A DNA stretch of 5,253 bases from contig CADAFA010000063.1 of NCBI GenBank assembly GCA_902787065.1, forward strand, positions 1-5,253, written 5' to 3'. Source of the DNA: an uncultured Elusimicrobium sp. Its GTDB lineage: Bacteria; Elusimicrobiota; Elusimicrobia; Elusimicrobiales; Elusimicrobiaceae. Both the position numbers and the translations under genes were made by a program. Each line of letters opens with the position of its first letter. Position 1 is the stretch's first letter. Under the pieces are notes generated by a model that saw only the letters and a program-made list of their open reading frames with translations, did no database searches and was not told the origin of the DNA. Positions 5,098 through 5,253 of the stretch are shown in pieces.

Positions 5098-5253
5098 TAA
5101 AGATATTGCCACGATCCACCTTCGTTATAATACCCTGTTTTTTTACCTGTTTCTTGTTGACACAAACGGTTAGATTTATCGTTTGTATCGATGCTAAAAG
5201 TTATGCATAATTGAATATTAATCGATATGAAATAATAATAATTAAAAATACAA
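5094..5253 (-). CDS. Probable pilin-like protein, C-terminal fragment (cut by window edge)
   Basis: A minus-strand frame is open from the window edge to TAA at 5096-5094 and gives 52 residues. It contains two or more cysteines and a tail GYYNEGGSWQYLY. The pattern of spaced Cys residues (1, 16 and 31 of the visible part), a KTG-type turn and an aromatic end resembles the disulfide-closed C-terminal region of type IV pilin-like proteins. The frame fills nearly all the space after the thiamine pyrophosphokinase gene, and convergent genes overlapping by 4 nt are normal. Against this, only 52 codons are visible, AT-rich DNA can stay open by chance, and part of the visible segment is unusually rich in Tyr and Ile. 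The family is inferred, helped by the MKNKKGF start at the other edge. Confidence 0.5.
   Translation of the reverse strand, partial: CIFNYYYFISINIQLCITFSIDTNDKSNRLCQQETGKKTGYYNEGGSWQYLY

Noticed and set aside
5106..5162. Promoter boxes TTGCCA/TATAAT (5106-5131) and TTGACA (5157-5162)
   Set aside because: The first pair has a 14-nt spacer and the second has no -10 at a proper distance. Both lie in the probable minus-strand coding region of the pilin-like tail.
5162..5186. 7-bp inverted repeat ACAAACG/CGTTTGT as a terminator of the plus-strand group
   Set aside because: It has an 11-nt loop, no T-run after it, and lies within the convergent reading frame.

Overview
The window is AT-rich bacterial chromosome with compact, overlapping genes. 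Fragments of two type IV prepilin-like genes lie at its edges, both on the minus strand. Low G+C, Gram-negative-style housekeeping genes and scattered prepilin genes would suit Elusimicrobiota (Elusimicrobium-like gut bacteria). That assignment is an impression from gene style, not a measured match.

Left part, minus strand, read right to left. rsmI (16S rRNA C1402 2'-O-methyltransferase) and tsaC (threonylcarbamoyl-AMP synthase for tRNA t6A) overlap by 11 nt and form a two-gene translation-fidelity operon. Then come about 290 nt without a gene, followed by the first seven codons of a prepilin gene (MKNKKGF) with a good ribosome binding site. The gap holds a densely paired element at 45-244. 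It has a 13-bp closing helix, a 14-bp hairpin, an 11-bp long-range helix, an 8-bp helix, two 7-bp hairpins (one with a GUAA loop) and a possible pseudoknot or switch. Four G-U wobbles in its two longest helices, which would be A-C clashes on the plus strand, show that the RNA is on the minus strand, the same direction as the pilin gene. I do not recognise the family. It is the best candidate here for something undescribed.

Right part, plus strand. A divergent intergenic region of 76 nt leads into three tightly packed genes: a YfcC/DcuC-family carrier, a sodium:solute symporter (12 nt later) and thiamine pyrophosphokinase (14-nt overlap). The layout suggests one transcript and makes thiamine or a precursor a reasonable guess for the symporter's substrate.

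Right edge. The 3' end of the thiamine pyrophosphokinase gene overlaps by 4 nt the 3' end of a convergent minus-strand reading frame. Its 52 visible residues look like the Cys- and Tyr-rich C-terminus of a pilin-like protein. Apart from the structured leader at 22-312 there is no non-coding stretch longer than 100 nt.
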